This document shows, piece by piece, positions 51,944 through 60,297 of a stretch of DNA of 64,000 bases. This DNA comes from JAHOYW01 sp963664605 (GTDB lineage Bacteria > Verrucomicrobiota > Lentisphaeria > Victivallales > Victivallaceae). A program made the translations under genes and the position numbers. Under the pieces are notes generated by a model. That model was not told the DNA's origin and did not search any database. It saw nothing but the letters and a program-made list of their open reading frames with translations. The stretch covers positions 496,001-560,000 of the forward strand of contig OY761536.1 of the NCBI GenBank assembly GCA_963664605.1, in the 5' to 3' direction. Numbering within the stretch: position 1 is the stretch's first letter; the number at the start of each line of letters is the position of its first letter.

Positions 51944-53086
51944 TTAAATTTTCTGGTCCATCACAAGGTCAAGAACGACAACCGCGCCGCCGACAGCTAC
52001 CCCGAGATGTCCGTATTGTGAATAACTTACCACGGTCAGGCCGCCGATCAGAGCCTTGGCCAGCCCCCGTTCAAAATAAGTGCGGAAAGCCCGTAAATAT
52101 TCATCTCCGAGCTCTACAGCTCTTCCGCCGAGAATAATTGCTTCCGGATTTAACACATCAGCGATTATTTGCGCAGCATAAGCCATGTATTCAGCATTCT
52201 GATCCATAATTGCGCATATTTCAGGATCGCCGTTTCTGTAAGCTTCCATTACCTGCTTATAACGCATTATGCAGTTTTTTGCTTGCCCCGCGAGTTCGCA
52301 AACTGCACTGGCGCGAGTCAATTCTTCAAGACAGTAACGGTCAAAACCGCCGTCTTCTCTGGCGATCGGCAACCTTATTTCGCCGATTTCCCCGGCGGTG
52401 CCGAAACTGCCGCGAAAAATCTTTCCATTAATAACAATCCCTGCGCCAACTCCGCGTCCGCTGGTGATATAGACCAGGTTGCGAAAATTCTTTCCGGCGC
52501 CGAATTGGGTTTCCGCCAATGCGGCTGCGTTCGGCCGGTTTTCGAGAAAAACATTAAATTGACAGCGTTGCGCCAGGCGTTTGGCAAGCTGTTTTTTCTC
52601 TATATCTAAAGTTGAACTGTTAACAACTTCATTACTGTCAGTATCGACAATTCCTGAAACGGCAATTCCAACACCTTTAATTTTTTCGCGTGTAACGTTT
52701 TTTGCCAGAAGCGCGATCAACTCTTCAAGCACCCGGATTACAGTTTCAAAATCATTTTCATATTCAAGGTCTTCGCGGGCAACTACGTTGCCGCATAAAT
52801 CACAAAGCACACCGCGGATCAGGTAATCATCACCTAAGTCTATACCGATAGCAAAACAGGCATCTGGATTTAACTTTAACATTATAGGACGCTTGCCGCC
52901 GCAGGATTCACCTTTGCCGGATTCCACCACCATTCCGCTTTCAACAAAATCCGCAATGATAGACGATACGGTCGGACGGGTCAAGCCGGTGAGTTTCGCC
53001 AGATCCGCGCGGGAAATCTGCTCATGCTCCTTAATCAGCCATAATATCTGCTGACGGCTCTTTTGTCTTGTTTGAGGATTGTTCAT
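51944..53086 (-). CDS. ROK-family transcriptional regulator
   Basis: 380 residues. A winged helix-turn-helix (about 12-60: ISRADLAKLTGLTRPTVSSI) precedes a ROK sugar-kinase-like domain (about 75-375) with AIGIDLGDDYLIRGV, GVGIAVSGIVD and TSGRGVGAGIVINGKIFRG. The zinc motif that normally reads H-C-x-C-G-x-x-G-C-L-E is degenerate here (DGGFDRYCLEEL), keeping one Cys, so zinc binding is doubtful. It probably represses its own operon until a sugar ligand binds. GAGGGA precedes the ATG. Confidence 0.93.
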   Translation of the reverse strand: MNNPQTRQKSRQQILWLIKEHEQISRADLAKLTGLTRPTVSSIIADFVESGMVVESGKGESCGGKRPIMLKLNPDACFAIGIDLGDDYLIRGVLCDLCGNVVAREDLEYENDFETVIRVLEELIALLAKNVTREKIKGVGIAVSGIVDTDSNEVVNSSTLDIEKKQLAKRLAQRCQFNVFLENRPNAAALAETQFGAGKNFRNLVYITSGRGVGAGIVINGKIFRGSFGTAGEIGEIRLPIAREDGGFDRYCLEELTRASAVCELAGQAKNCIMRYKQVMEAYRNGDPEICAIMDQNAEYMAYAAQIIADVLNPEAIILGGRAVELGDEYLRAFRTYFERGLAKALIGGLTVVSYSQYGHLGVAVGGAVVVLDLVMDQKI

Positions 53087-53109
53087 CAGGGATTCCCTCT
53101 TGTTTTTAG

Positions 53110-53165
53110 ACTTTGTTAATTTGCATTACAAAGTTTAAATATAACTTTGTTTTAACATTTGTCAA
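53110..53165 (-). promoter_or_regulatory. Promoter and overlapping operator of the ROK operon
   Basis: On the minus strand, -35 TTGACA (53165-53160) and -10 TATATT (53143-53138) are 16 bp apart. A perfect inverted repeat ACAAAGTT-N7-AACTTTGT (53128-53150) covers the -10 and part of the spacer. A third half-site ACTTTGT lies at 53110-53116, forming another inverted pair with 53128-53134. Binding of the ROK protein here would block transcription of itself and the two downstream genes. Confidence 0.75.
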
Positions 53166-53262
53166 CACTTATTCATAACTATTTTACAAAAATAATAATG
53201 AGTATAGAGGGTTCTTTTAGGGTAACGGTAATACTATGGATTATTTGAGGGAGCAACGGCTT

Positions 53263-56200
53263 TTATTCGACTTCATCTATGGGGCAGAGAAGCCTGGCTA
53301 TATCCATGAGGTTTTTGAGCCTTGTGCCGGGAGAGTTCCGGTAATTTATTATTGGTAGAATCCCATTGCGGCGGTAGACCTTGCGGGAAGTCTTAAAGAA
53401 TACTTTCTGGTTTTCGACATGTACAGCATTATATCCTTGTTTAGCGGCAAGAACTTTGACCAGGGTTATATCCAGCATATTTTTTGCCTGCTCCGGCAGA
53501 TTTCCATAGCGGTCTTCAAGTTCTTCGCGGAATTCCTCCATTTTTTCTTCCGAGGTAATTGTTGCCAGGCGACGATAGGCGTCAACCCTGAGGCGTTCGC
53601 TTGGGATGTATTCAGGCGGGAAGCCTGCAGCCAGAGAATTTTCCGGCGCTTCATGCGCGAAATGAATAAAGTCAATATTTATATCCACTTCCGGTAGAAA
53701 TTCGGCATGTTCTCCTTTTAGTTTTGCAATTTCAGAGCTTAGGAGGCTGCAGTACAGATCGAAACCAACTGTGTTAATATGCCCGCTTTGTTCAGCTCCA
53801 AGGATGTTTCCGGCTCCGCGAATTTCCAGGTCACGCAAAGCCAGCCTGAATCCGGCTCCAAGATGAGTATATCTTCTGATTGCGCTTAAGCGTTTTCTCG
53901 CGTCAGAGCTGATAATATTATGTTTAGGCAGCAGCAGATAAGCGTAAGCCTGTCGGTTCCAGCGTCCGATTCTTCCCCTGAGCTGATAAAGTTCAGCCAG
54001 TCCGAAGCGGTCAGCGCGGTCAATGATAATTGTATTGGCATTGGCTATATCCAGACCGGATTCGATGATGGTTGTGCATATCAGGACATCTATTTTTCCG
54101 GCTAGAAACCGTGTCATCACTTCCTCAAGTTCATTTTCGTGCATCTGCCCGTGTCCTACCGCAAAACGGATATCCGGCATGAGTTTTGTAAATTTATCGA
54201 AGACCCTCTCTATGCTTTTAACGCGGTTGTGTACAAAGAATACTTGTCCGCCGCGTTTTATTTCATTGTTGATGCAGTCACAGATAAAATTTTCACTATA
54301 AGGAGAAACGCTGGTTTTTATCGGCAGGCGGGCTCCGGGAGCCGTCATAATAGTACTTAGATCCCTTGCGCCTACCATTGCCATATATAAAGTCCTGGGG
54401 ATTGGCGTAGCCGACATTGTCAGGACGTCAACTGATGCCCGGAAGCGTTTAATTTTTTCTTTGTGCTTAACCCCGAAATGCTGTTCTTCGTCAACCACCA
54501 CCAGTCCAAGCTTATCGAAATGGACATCATCCTGAAACAAACGGTGAGTTCCAACGACGATATCAATTCCACCGCTTTTCAGCTTCGCGATGATTTCTTT
54601 CTGCTCTGATTTGGTACGAAAACGACTGAGCATCCCAATAGTATAAGGATATTCCGCCAGACGTTCCTGCAAGTTAAAATAATGCTGCTGAACCAGAATC
54701 GTCGTTGGTGCAAGGAACATTACCTGATACCCCGCGTTTAGAGCCTTGAAAGCCATGCGGATAGCGACTTCCGTCTTTCCGTATCCGACATCCCCGCACA
54801 ACAAGCGGTCCATCGGACGGTTTTTATTCATATCCGTTTTGATTTCCGTAATTGCCCGTACCTGGTCGGGAGTCGGCTCAAAAGGGAAAGCATCTTCAAA
54901 TATCCGTTGTTCCAGATTGTCCTTTCCAAAATTAATTCCCTCGGACGCGTTACGCATTGCCTGAAAATGAAGCAAATCGGTGGCGAAATCACGAATTGAC
55001 CTTGCTGTTCCGATTTTAGCGTTGAGCCAGCGCCTGCTGCCAAGCTTATCCAGCGAAACTTTCGCTTGAGAACCTATGTAGCGGGAAACCATGCCCGCCT
55101 GGTATAACGGGACATATAACTGGGCGTTATCACGGTATTCCAGTATCATTACTTCCCTTTTTACTCCGTGTAAAGTCATTTCACGGATACCGTTAAATCT
55201 GCCGATGCCGTGCAGCAGATGTACAGCGTAGTCTCCTTCATCCAAATCCGCGCAGGCGGCAGCTTCCTCCATTGCCATGGAGCTTTTAGTTTCTTTTACT
55301 GCGGGCAAAGATGATTTTTTACGGAAAATATCAGCGGTAAAAAGTTCGCGTTCCGTCAAAAAAACAGTTTTTTCAGCGGGGAAAATCAGCCCGCCGGGGA
55401 GGTTTCCTGTATCAAGGCTTAATTTGCTGAAATCCAGTTCAAATTCATTGCACCAGTTTTGGATATGCTGGCGTGCTCCTTCATCGAATCCCAGCAGGCT
55501 TACTTCATAACCTGTATTCATCCATTGGGATAATTGCCGGGCAATCATTTCCCGCAGCATTTCCATTCCGCCGGAAAGCGCTTCGTTCGGCAGTTCAGAT
55601 CTTAAATGGCTTACAGCAGGGAAGCATTCTGCGATAATTCCCTTATCAGAAACAGATTCTTCGACAATATCCTGAAACTTGATTAGCCGCTCCGGTTTGA
55701 ATGAAGCAACTTGTGACTCAAAACGCTTTACTTCATTATCATCCGCGAATTTTTCCAGATGCTCATGGCATTGATCGTAAAAAACCGTTAGAAGCGAACA
55801 ATTCAGGCTTCTGGTAAAATCATAAAAATCAAAATCGTCATCCTCTTCACCAAAAACAGAACGGCTGATGACTAAATATTCGTCAAGCTGTCCGGTGGAA
55901 CGCTGGGTTTCGGGGCTGAAAGAGCGAATCGATTCAATCTGGTTACCCCAGAATTCAATTCTAGCCGGATAATCGTAATTCGGGGAAAATATATCAACGA
56001 TCCCGCCGCGGCGGGAAAACTCGCCTTCGACATTCACCTCAAATTCATCATCATAATCCAATTCAAGCAGTTTTGCCATTAAATCATCAAATGGAATATC
56101 CATGCCGGCTTTCAACAATAATTCATTTTCTTTGAGCTTTTCCGGGCGGGTAACAGCGGCGCCAAAAGCCATTGCGCTTCCGATAATCAAATCGAATTCA

Positions 56201-56514
56201 AAGTTGAATATTTCATGCAGACAACGTGCTCGCAAAGCTTCACTTGCGGGGCTGAAGGCGTTGCCAATGTGAGCTTCCGGCAAATAAAGAGCTTTTATGG
56301 GCAGGTCAAATTCGGAGAGCCATGCTGCAATTTCAGTATTGACCCTTTCCGCTTGACTTAGAATTGGCAAAACCACCAGCAAAGGCCTGTTTTTGCAGGC
56401 AGAAACCTGTCTCAGAATCAAAGGAGCTAATACCGCTTCATCAACATTTTGCACCAAATTATAAGTACAAATATCATTTATCAGCCATTCTTTTATTTTT
56501 TTTCGCCATTCCAT
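53263..56514 (-). CDS. mfd: Transcription-repair coupling factor
   Basis: 1083 residues, slightly shorter than E. coli Mfd (1148). It has the UvrB-like N-terminal module (ARIEFWGNQIESIRSFSPETQRS), the RNA polymerase-interacting domain (GDYAVHLLHGIGRFNGI) and the translocase: Walker A RLLCGDVGYGKTEVAIRMA, DEEQ box VVDEEQHFGVKHKE, TMSATPIPRTLYMA and motif VI YQLRGRIGRWNRQAYAYLL. A TRCF domain ends the protein. It removes RNA polymerase stalled at lesions and recruits UvrA. There is no clear ribosome site before the ATG. Confidence 0.97.
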   Translation of the reverse strand: MEWRKKIKEWLINDICTYNLVQNVDEAVLAPLILRQVSACKNRPLLVVLPILSQAERVNTEIAAWLSEFDLPIKALYLPEAHIGNAFSPASEALRARCLHEIFNFEFDLIIGSAMAFGAAVTRPEKLKENELLLKAGMDIPFDDLMAKLLELDYDDEFEVNVEGEFSRRGGIVDIFSPNYDYPARIEFWGNQIESIRSFSPETQRSTGQLDEYLVISRSVFGEEDDDFDFYDFTRSLNCSLLTVFYDQCHEHLEKFADDNEVKRFESQVASFKPERLIKFQDIVEESVSDKGIIAECFPAVSHLRSELPNEALSGGMEMLREMIARQLSQWMNTGYEVSLLGFDEGARQHIQNWCNEFELDFSKLSLDTGNLPGGLIFPAEKTVFLTERELFTADIFRKKSSLPAVKETKSSMAMEEAAACADLDEGDYAVHLLHGIGRFNGIREMTLHGVKREVMILEYRDNAQLYVPLYQAGMVSRYIGSQAKVSLDKLGSRRWLNAKIGTARSIRDFATDLLHFQAMRNASEGINFGKDNLEQRIFEDAFPFEPTPDQVRAITEIKTDMNKNRPMDRLLCGDVGYGKTEVAIRMAFKALNAGYQVMFLAPTTILVQQHYFNLQERLAEYPYTIGMLSRFRTKSEQKEIIAKLKSGGIDIVVGTHRLFQDDVHFDKLGLVVVDEEQHFGVKHKEKIKRFRASVDVLTMSATPIPRTLYMAMVGARDLSTIMTAPGARLPIKTSVSPYSENFICDCINNEIKRGGQVFFVHNRVKSIERVFDKFTKLMPDIRFAVGHGQMHENELEEVMTRFLAGKIDVLICTTIIESGLDIANANTIIIDRADRFGLAELYQLRGRIGRWNRQAYAYLLLPKHNIISSDARKRLSAIRRYTHLGAGFRLALRDLEIRGAGNILGAEQSGHINTVGFDLYCSLLSSEIAKLKGEHAEFLPEVDINIDFIHFAHEAPENSLAAGFPPEYIPSERLRVDAYRRLATITSEEKMEEFREELEDRYGNLPEQAKNMLDITLVKVLAAKQGYNAVHVENQKVFFKTSRKVYRRNGILPIINYRNSPGTRLKNLMDIARLLCPIDEVE

Positions 56515-56619
56515 AGGTCTTTTACTTGCTTTTTACCTGATTTGTTGCTATATTCTTATTTTTAAGTGTCTATTTATGCCCTTATTACAGGGATATAGCG
56601 TATTAATAAGGAGGATATT

Positions 56620-56691
56620 TTGGGATTTTATCCTGAACTTATCCCTTGGTATGCACTGAAAATAAATATTACATATAAGATATTACAATAA
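56620..56691 (+). CDS. Putative 23-codon leader peptide upstream of rpoD
   Basis: AATAAGGAGGA, a near-perfect ribosome site, is followed by TTG at 56620 and an open frame MGFYPELIPWYALKINITYKI ending TAA at 56691. rpoD starts 34 bases later in another frame and has no ribosome site of its own, so translation of this leader could matter for rpoD expression. It may also be chance; the TTG start is unproven. Confidence 0.3.
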   Translation: MGFYPELIPWYALKINITYKILQ

Positions 56692-56725
56692 AAATAAAGA
56701 AATAGCAAACTGAAAAAAAATATAT

Positions 56726-57898
56726 ATGGCAGAAACTAAAGATAAAAAACCTACAACTAAAAAGAAAGCTGTCGCCAAAAAGAGTGCTGCAAAAAATAAA
56801 GCAATCAAAACCTCTGTTAAGAAAGAGGCTTCGAAAGCTGTACCTGTAACGGAAGCGAAAAAAGCCGCTGTCACTAAGGCAACTGCAGCTTCTACCAAAA
56901 AGACAGAAGCAAAAAAGAGCGTTGCCTCCACCAAGAAGTCTGAAGCCAAAAAACCTGCTGCACGAGGTCGTAAGAAATCCGCAGAAGTTGTTGTTCCCCA
57001 GACTAAAAAAGGCAAAGACAAAGCCCGTCGTGAAGCCCTCAACTCCAAAATCAGTTCCGGAAGTAAAAATGACACAATGAAAGTTTATATGCAGGACATT
57101 GGTCAAATTTCCCTGGTCAGTAAAAAAGAGGAAGTTGAGCTTGCGGCAGCGATTCATGGCAATAATGAACAGGCTCATGATGATGCCCGGGCTGTTCTGA
57201 TCCAGGCAAACCTTCGTCTGGTAGTAAAAATAGCACATGATTTTAAAGGGCTGGGATTACCCTTACTTGACCTTATTTCAGAAGGAAATATTGGTTTAAT
57301 GCGCGCTGTTGAGAAATTTGATCCGGCAAAAGGCGCGAAATTCAGTTCCTATGCGGCGTGGTGGGTTAAACAGTCTATGCGGCGAGCCTTGGCAAACCAG
57401 AGCCGTACGATTCGTATACCAGTCCAATCTGCCGGAAAAATCAATAAAATAAAATCTGTCCGCATGAAGCTTGCTGAAGAGCTCGGAAGAGAGCCGACTG
57501 ATGCGGAAATCGCCAAACATTTGGATTTCAGCGAACGCACCGTTGCCGGTCTGCGTCTGGCAGATTTAAGAACATTTTCTCTGCATGACCCTATCCAGCA
57601 GGGAGAGGACGGCGAATTTCAGGACATCATTCCTGACCGCAGAGCTATGACCCCGGATCAGATTCTCGGAGATGTTGAGTCGGTGGACCGTCTTTTGGAT
57701 TTGCTTGAGGATCTTGATGGACGTGAAAGATTAATCCTGCAAATGCGTTTTGGGTTGGACGGCAGCCGTGCCCGCACTCTAGAGGAAGTAAGTCAGCAGA
57801 TAGGCAGGACTCGCGAACGTGTCCGCCAGATTCAAAACCAGGCTTTAAGCAAGCTGAAAGCTATGCTCGCGGACGAAGCCGGATTTGCGGCGGAATAA
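56726..57898 (+). CDS. rpoD: RNA polymerase primary sigma factor with Lys/Ala-rich N-terminal tail
   Basis: 390 residues. Residues 1-85 are a low-complexity Lys/Ala/Thr-rich tail (such as KKKAVAKKSAAKNKAIK) resembling bacterial histone H1-like proteins, in place of region 1.1. From about 110 come region 1.2 (KVYMQDIGQISLVSKKEEV), region 2 (NLRLVVKIAHDFKGLGLPLL, FSSYAAWWVKQSMRRAL), region 3 and region 4 (LQMRFGLDGSRARTLEEVSQ, GRTRERVRQIQNQALSKLK). This is a group 1 or group 2 sigma-70. The upstream frame is closed by TGA at 56711, so the ATG at 56726 is the first possible start, though it lacks a ribosome site. Confidence 0.93.
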   Translation: MAETKDKKPTTKKKAVAKKSAAKNKAIKTSVKKEASKAVPVTEAKKAAVTKATAASTKKTEAKKSVASTKKSEAKKPAARGRKKSAEVVVPQTKKGKDKARREALNSKISSGSKNDTMKVYMQDIGQISLVSKKEEVELAAAIHGNNEQAHDDARAVLIQANLRLVVKIAHDFKGLGLPLLDLISEGNIGLMRAVEKFDPAKGAKFSSYAAWWVKQSMRRALANQSRTIRIPVQSAGKINKIKSVRMKLAEELGREPTDAEIAKHLDFSERTVAGLRLADLRTFSLHDPIQQGEDGEFQDIIPDRRAMTPDQILGDVESVDRLLDLLEDLDGRERLILQMRFGLDGSRARTLEEVSQQIGRTRERVRQIQNQALSKLKAMLADEAGFAAE

Positions 57899-58029
57899 AT
57901 AAAATTGTAAAAAAAGTTGTTTTAAGCTTGTAATAATATTAAGAATTGTTATTTTAACGCTTCTTGAATTTAAATATAAACCATAGAGAATATAATCTCT
58001 TATAACGACCCGAGGGGGTGAAATCAGAT

Positions 58030-58200
58030 ATGGCAATGGCAACAGAAGTTCGCGTCAAAAAAGGCGAGATCATTGACCGTGCATTACGCCGCCTCAAAAA
58101 GAAACTCGATAAAGAGGGTACTTTAAAAGAGCTGCGCAATCGCCGGCATTATGAAAAGCCGAGCGAAATTAATCGCAAAAAAAGAAAGAGTCACCGCTAA
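58030..58200 (+). CDS. rpsU: 30S ribosomal protein S21
   Basis: 56 residues, rich in Arg and Lys. It has the S21 pattern: EVRVKKGEIIDRALRRLKKK and then LRNRRHYEKPSEINRKKRK. I use the ATG at 58030, 10 bases after GAGGGGGT; an in-frame GTG at 58018 lies inside that ribosome site. A TATAAT (57991-57996) upstream may be its -10. It is followed by a strong terminator. Placement after rpoD recalls the classical rpsU-dnaG-rpoD grouping, here broken up. Confidence 0.95.
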   Translation: MAMATEVRVKKGEIIDRALRRLKKKLDKEGTLKELRNRRHYEKPSEINRKKRKSHR

Positions 58201-58222
58201 GTGTCTATTTTTTTATGATTTT

Positions 58223-58255
58223 AAAAGCGTCTTATTTTCAAGACGCTTTTTTTTT
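58223..58255 (+). terminator. Rho-independent terminator after rpsU
   Basis: AAAAGCGTCTT (58223-58233) pairs perfectly with AAGACGCTTTT (58240-58250) across a 6-base loop and runs into nine T. It sits 23 bases after the rpsU stop codon. Confidence 0.93.
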
Positions 58256-58316
58256 ATTATAGTTGAGTTATATTAAAATTCAGTATATAGACAATACTCA
58301 AAGAGAATGACTGCTA

Positions 58317-59474
58317 ATGTTTAGACGCAGATTTAAAAAAAAAGATGAAGCATTTAAAAGGCGAAAAGGACTTTTGCCAATTCTTGATTTCTATATTTTT
58401 ACAGAATTCATGATTTATCTGACTATTCTATTATGCGTTTTTATTACTTTATTTATTATTGGAGATATTTTTAACGATCTTTCGGATTTTCTGGACAGCG
58501 GAGTCCCTCTTAAACAAACAATTTATTATTTTCTTTTGAAACTGCCTGGTAATATCCGCTTTATACTTCCTATTGTCGTATTGCTTGCCTGTATGTGGAC
58601 AATGGCAATGTTCGGAAAGCATATGGAAGTAACCGCGATGCGTTCTTCAGGCCTTTCCCTGTTCCGCTGCGGCGGATCGATTTTTGCGGTCGGCTTAGTC
58701 ATCACCGGAGTAAATATATGGTTTAATGAAGCCTTGGTTCCTTATACTGAGCGGGAGGCTGAAATCCTGAAATTCTATGCGACAAAACAGGAAGGAGGTA
58801 ATCTGCCGGACAATCAGAGGATGCTTACTTTTCGCAGTTTTGACAAGCGCCGGACCTGGTTGTTCAAAACGTTCAACCTTAACAAAGACCAGGAAGACGT
58901 CGTGCTGAAAAGATATCGCGGCGACAAAACTCTGGATTGGGAAATAACAGCAAAAATCGCGACTTTTTCCTACAAAACCGGCTGGACTTTTATAAACGGG
59001 TCATTTACCCCTTATTCCCATGACGGCTTAATGCCGAAAAGCACGGAATATTTCAAAAAGCTAAGCAAAGACAGGAAAGAGATACCGGAAGTTCCGGAAA
59101 ATATCCTGAACACTGTAAAGAGTAAAGATGAGCTGCCCTCCTGGGTTATCTGGAGAATGGTCAGAAATACTGCAAATATGGCGCCGCGCTGTAAAGCAAT
59201 ATTGATGTCGGTGTTTTATAACCGCCTGGCTTTTCCGTGGGCATGTTTTCTCGCGGTTTTTTTGGGAATTCCGCTGGCAACCAAAAATGAACGTTCGGGG
59301 ATTATGTTGTCAATAATTATAGCAATTGCCGTAATTGTCATATACATTATTATCTCACAATTGTTATTGATTCTAGGGAAACAGGGGCTTTTAGCTCCTC
59401 TTGTTGCAGGTTTGTTCCCGACAATTGCTTTTCTTGTATACGGCTGGTATACTGTAATTAGAAACCAGAATTAA
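58317..59474 (+). CDS. LptF/LptG family permease (YjgP/YjgQ), first copy
   Basis: 385 residues. A basic N-terminus precedes the first of six membrane helices, in two groups of three, with a periplasmic domain (about 150-265) between. EFMIYLTILLCVFITLFIIG, MEVTAMRSSGLSLFRCGGSI and NRLAFPWACFLAVFLGIPLA are typical of the family; the E-x-T-A-M-R-S/A-x-G loop contacts LptB. With a partner permease and LptB it extracts lipopolysaccharide from the inner membrane. The second copy lies at 62308, separated by four unrelated genes. Confidence 0.93.
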   Translation: MFRRRFKKKDEAFKRRKGLLPILDFYIFTEFMIYLTILLCVFITLFIIGDIFNDLSDFLDSGVPLKQTIYYFLLKLPGNIRFILPIVVLLACMWTMAMFGKHMEVTAMRSSGLSLFRCGGSIFAVGLVITGVNIWFNEALVPYTEREAEILKFYATKQEGGNLPDNQRMLTFRSFDKRRTWLFKTFNLNKDQEDVVLKRYRGDKTLDWEITAKIATFSYKTGWTFINGSFTPYSHDGLMPKSTEYFKKLSKDRKEIPEVPENILNTVKSKDELPSWVIWRMVRNTANMAPRCKAILMSVFYNRLAFPWACFLAVFLGIPLATKNERSGIMLSIIIAIAVIVIYIIISQLLLILGKQGLLAPLVAGLFPTIAFLVYGWYTVIRNQN

Positions 59475-59477
59475 ATT

Positions 59478-59714
59478 ATGAACGCAAAAAAGAAGTCAAA
59501 GAAAACAGGCGGTTCATTAAAAACTTTTACTGTAATAATAGTTTTGGCTTTACTGCTGGCCAATATCTGGGCGGGATGGAGAATATTAAAACTCGCGAAA
59601 GCATTGGAAATACCATTACTTGGATCTGTTGATAACGGGCCGACGCAGTTGGCGACCTTGTTATTCGTAAATTGCGTTGTAATAGCCTTATTAGCAGTTA
59701 TAAAGGAAAAGTGA
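59478..59714 (+). CDS. Small two-helix membrane protein
   Basis: 78 residues. A Lys-rich start is followed by a first membrane helix (about 16-36: FTVIIVLALLLANIWAG), a short outside loop with PLLGSVDNGPTQL, and a second helix (LATLLFVNCVVIALLAVI) with a basic end. It begins 3 bases after the LptF/G-type gene and ends 10 bases before the AMMECR1 gene, so is in the same operon. The family is unknown to me. Confidence 0.75.
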   Translation: MNAKKKSKKTGGSLKTFTVIIVLALLLANIWAGWRILKLAKALEIPLLGSVDNGPTQLATLLFVNCVVIALLAVIKEK

Positions 59715-59724
59715 GGAGAGAAAA

Positions 59725-60297
59725 ATGGCGGAAATGACCTTTAGCAGAGAAGAAAAACAGGAAATATTAACTTTTATTAGAAACACGATTGCTTCGAAGT
59801 TTGAAAATACGAATGTCGAACCGCTTAGTGAAATGGGCGGGAAAATGGCGGAGAAATGTTCGTGTTTCGTTACTTTGCACAAATCAGATGGCGCTTTGCG
59901 CGGCTGTATCGGCAATATAGGTGCGTATGAGGGATTAGGCGACAATATTGCGCATAACGCTATAAATTCAGCTTTTGGCGACCCGCGTTTCCCGCAACTT
60001 GCCAGAGAGGAGCTGGACGATGTGGAAATCGAGGTTTCAGTATTGACTCCGGCACGCCCTATAGCAAAGCCGGAGGATTTTATTGTTGGAGAACACGGAA
60101 TAATTCTTCAATGTAGAGGGCGTTCTGCGGTATTCCTGCCGCAAGTGGCTCCTGAGCAGGGCTGGAGCCGGGATGAAACCTTGACCCATTTATGTTATAA
60201 AGCCGGCCTGCCCTTCAGGGCATGGCAGTCAGAAGATGCTAAATTAAGTGTTTTTACAGCAATTGTATTTTCAGAAAAGGAACTAAATAAAGAATGA
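59725..60297 (+). CDS. AMMECR1-domain protein (AmmeMemoRadiSam protein A type)
   Basis: 190 residues made up of one AMMECR1 domain. The signature CFVTLHKSDGALRGCIGNIGA has the strictly conserved L-R-G-C-I-G. Downstream are FGDPRFPQLAREELDDVEIE and IEVSVLTPA, then VFLPQVAPEQGWSRDETLTH. Its biochemical role is unproven; in many bacteria it is encoded with a Memo-like and a radical SAM protein, neither present here. GAGGAG precedes the ATG, and its end overlaps the FAD oxidoreductase gene (ATGA). Confidence 0.92.
   Translation: MAEMTFSREEKQEILTFIRNTIASKFENTNVEPLSEMGGKMAEKCSCFVTLHKSDGALRGCIGNIGAYEGLGDNIAHNAINSAFGDPRFPQLAREELDDVEIEVSVLTPARPIAKPEDFIVGEHGIILQCRGRSAVFLPQVAPEQGWSRDETLTHLCYKAGLPFRAWQSEDAKLSVFTAIVFSEKELNKE

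Noticed and set aside
57964..57996. TTGAAT and TATAAT upstream of rpsU as a standard promoter
   Set aside because: The spacing is 21 bp, too long for sigma-70; only the TATAAT is retained as a possible -10.
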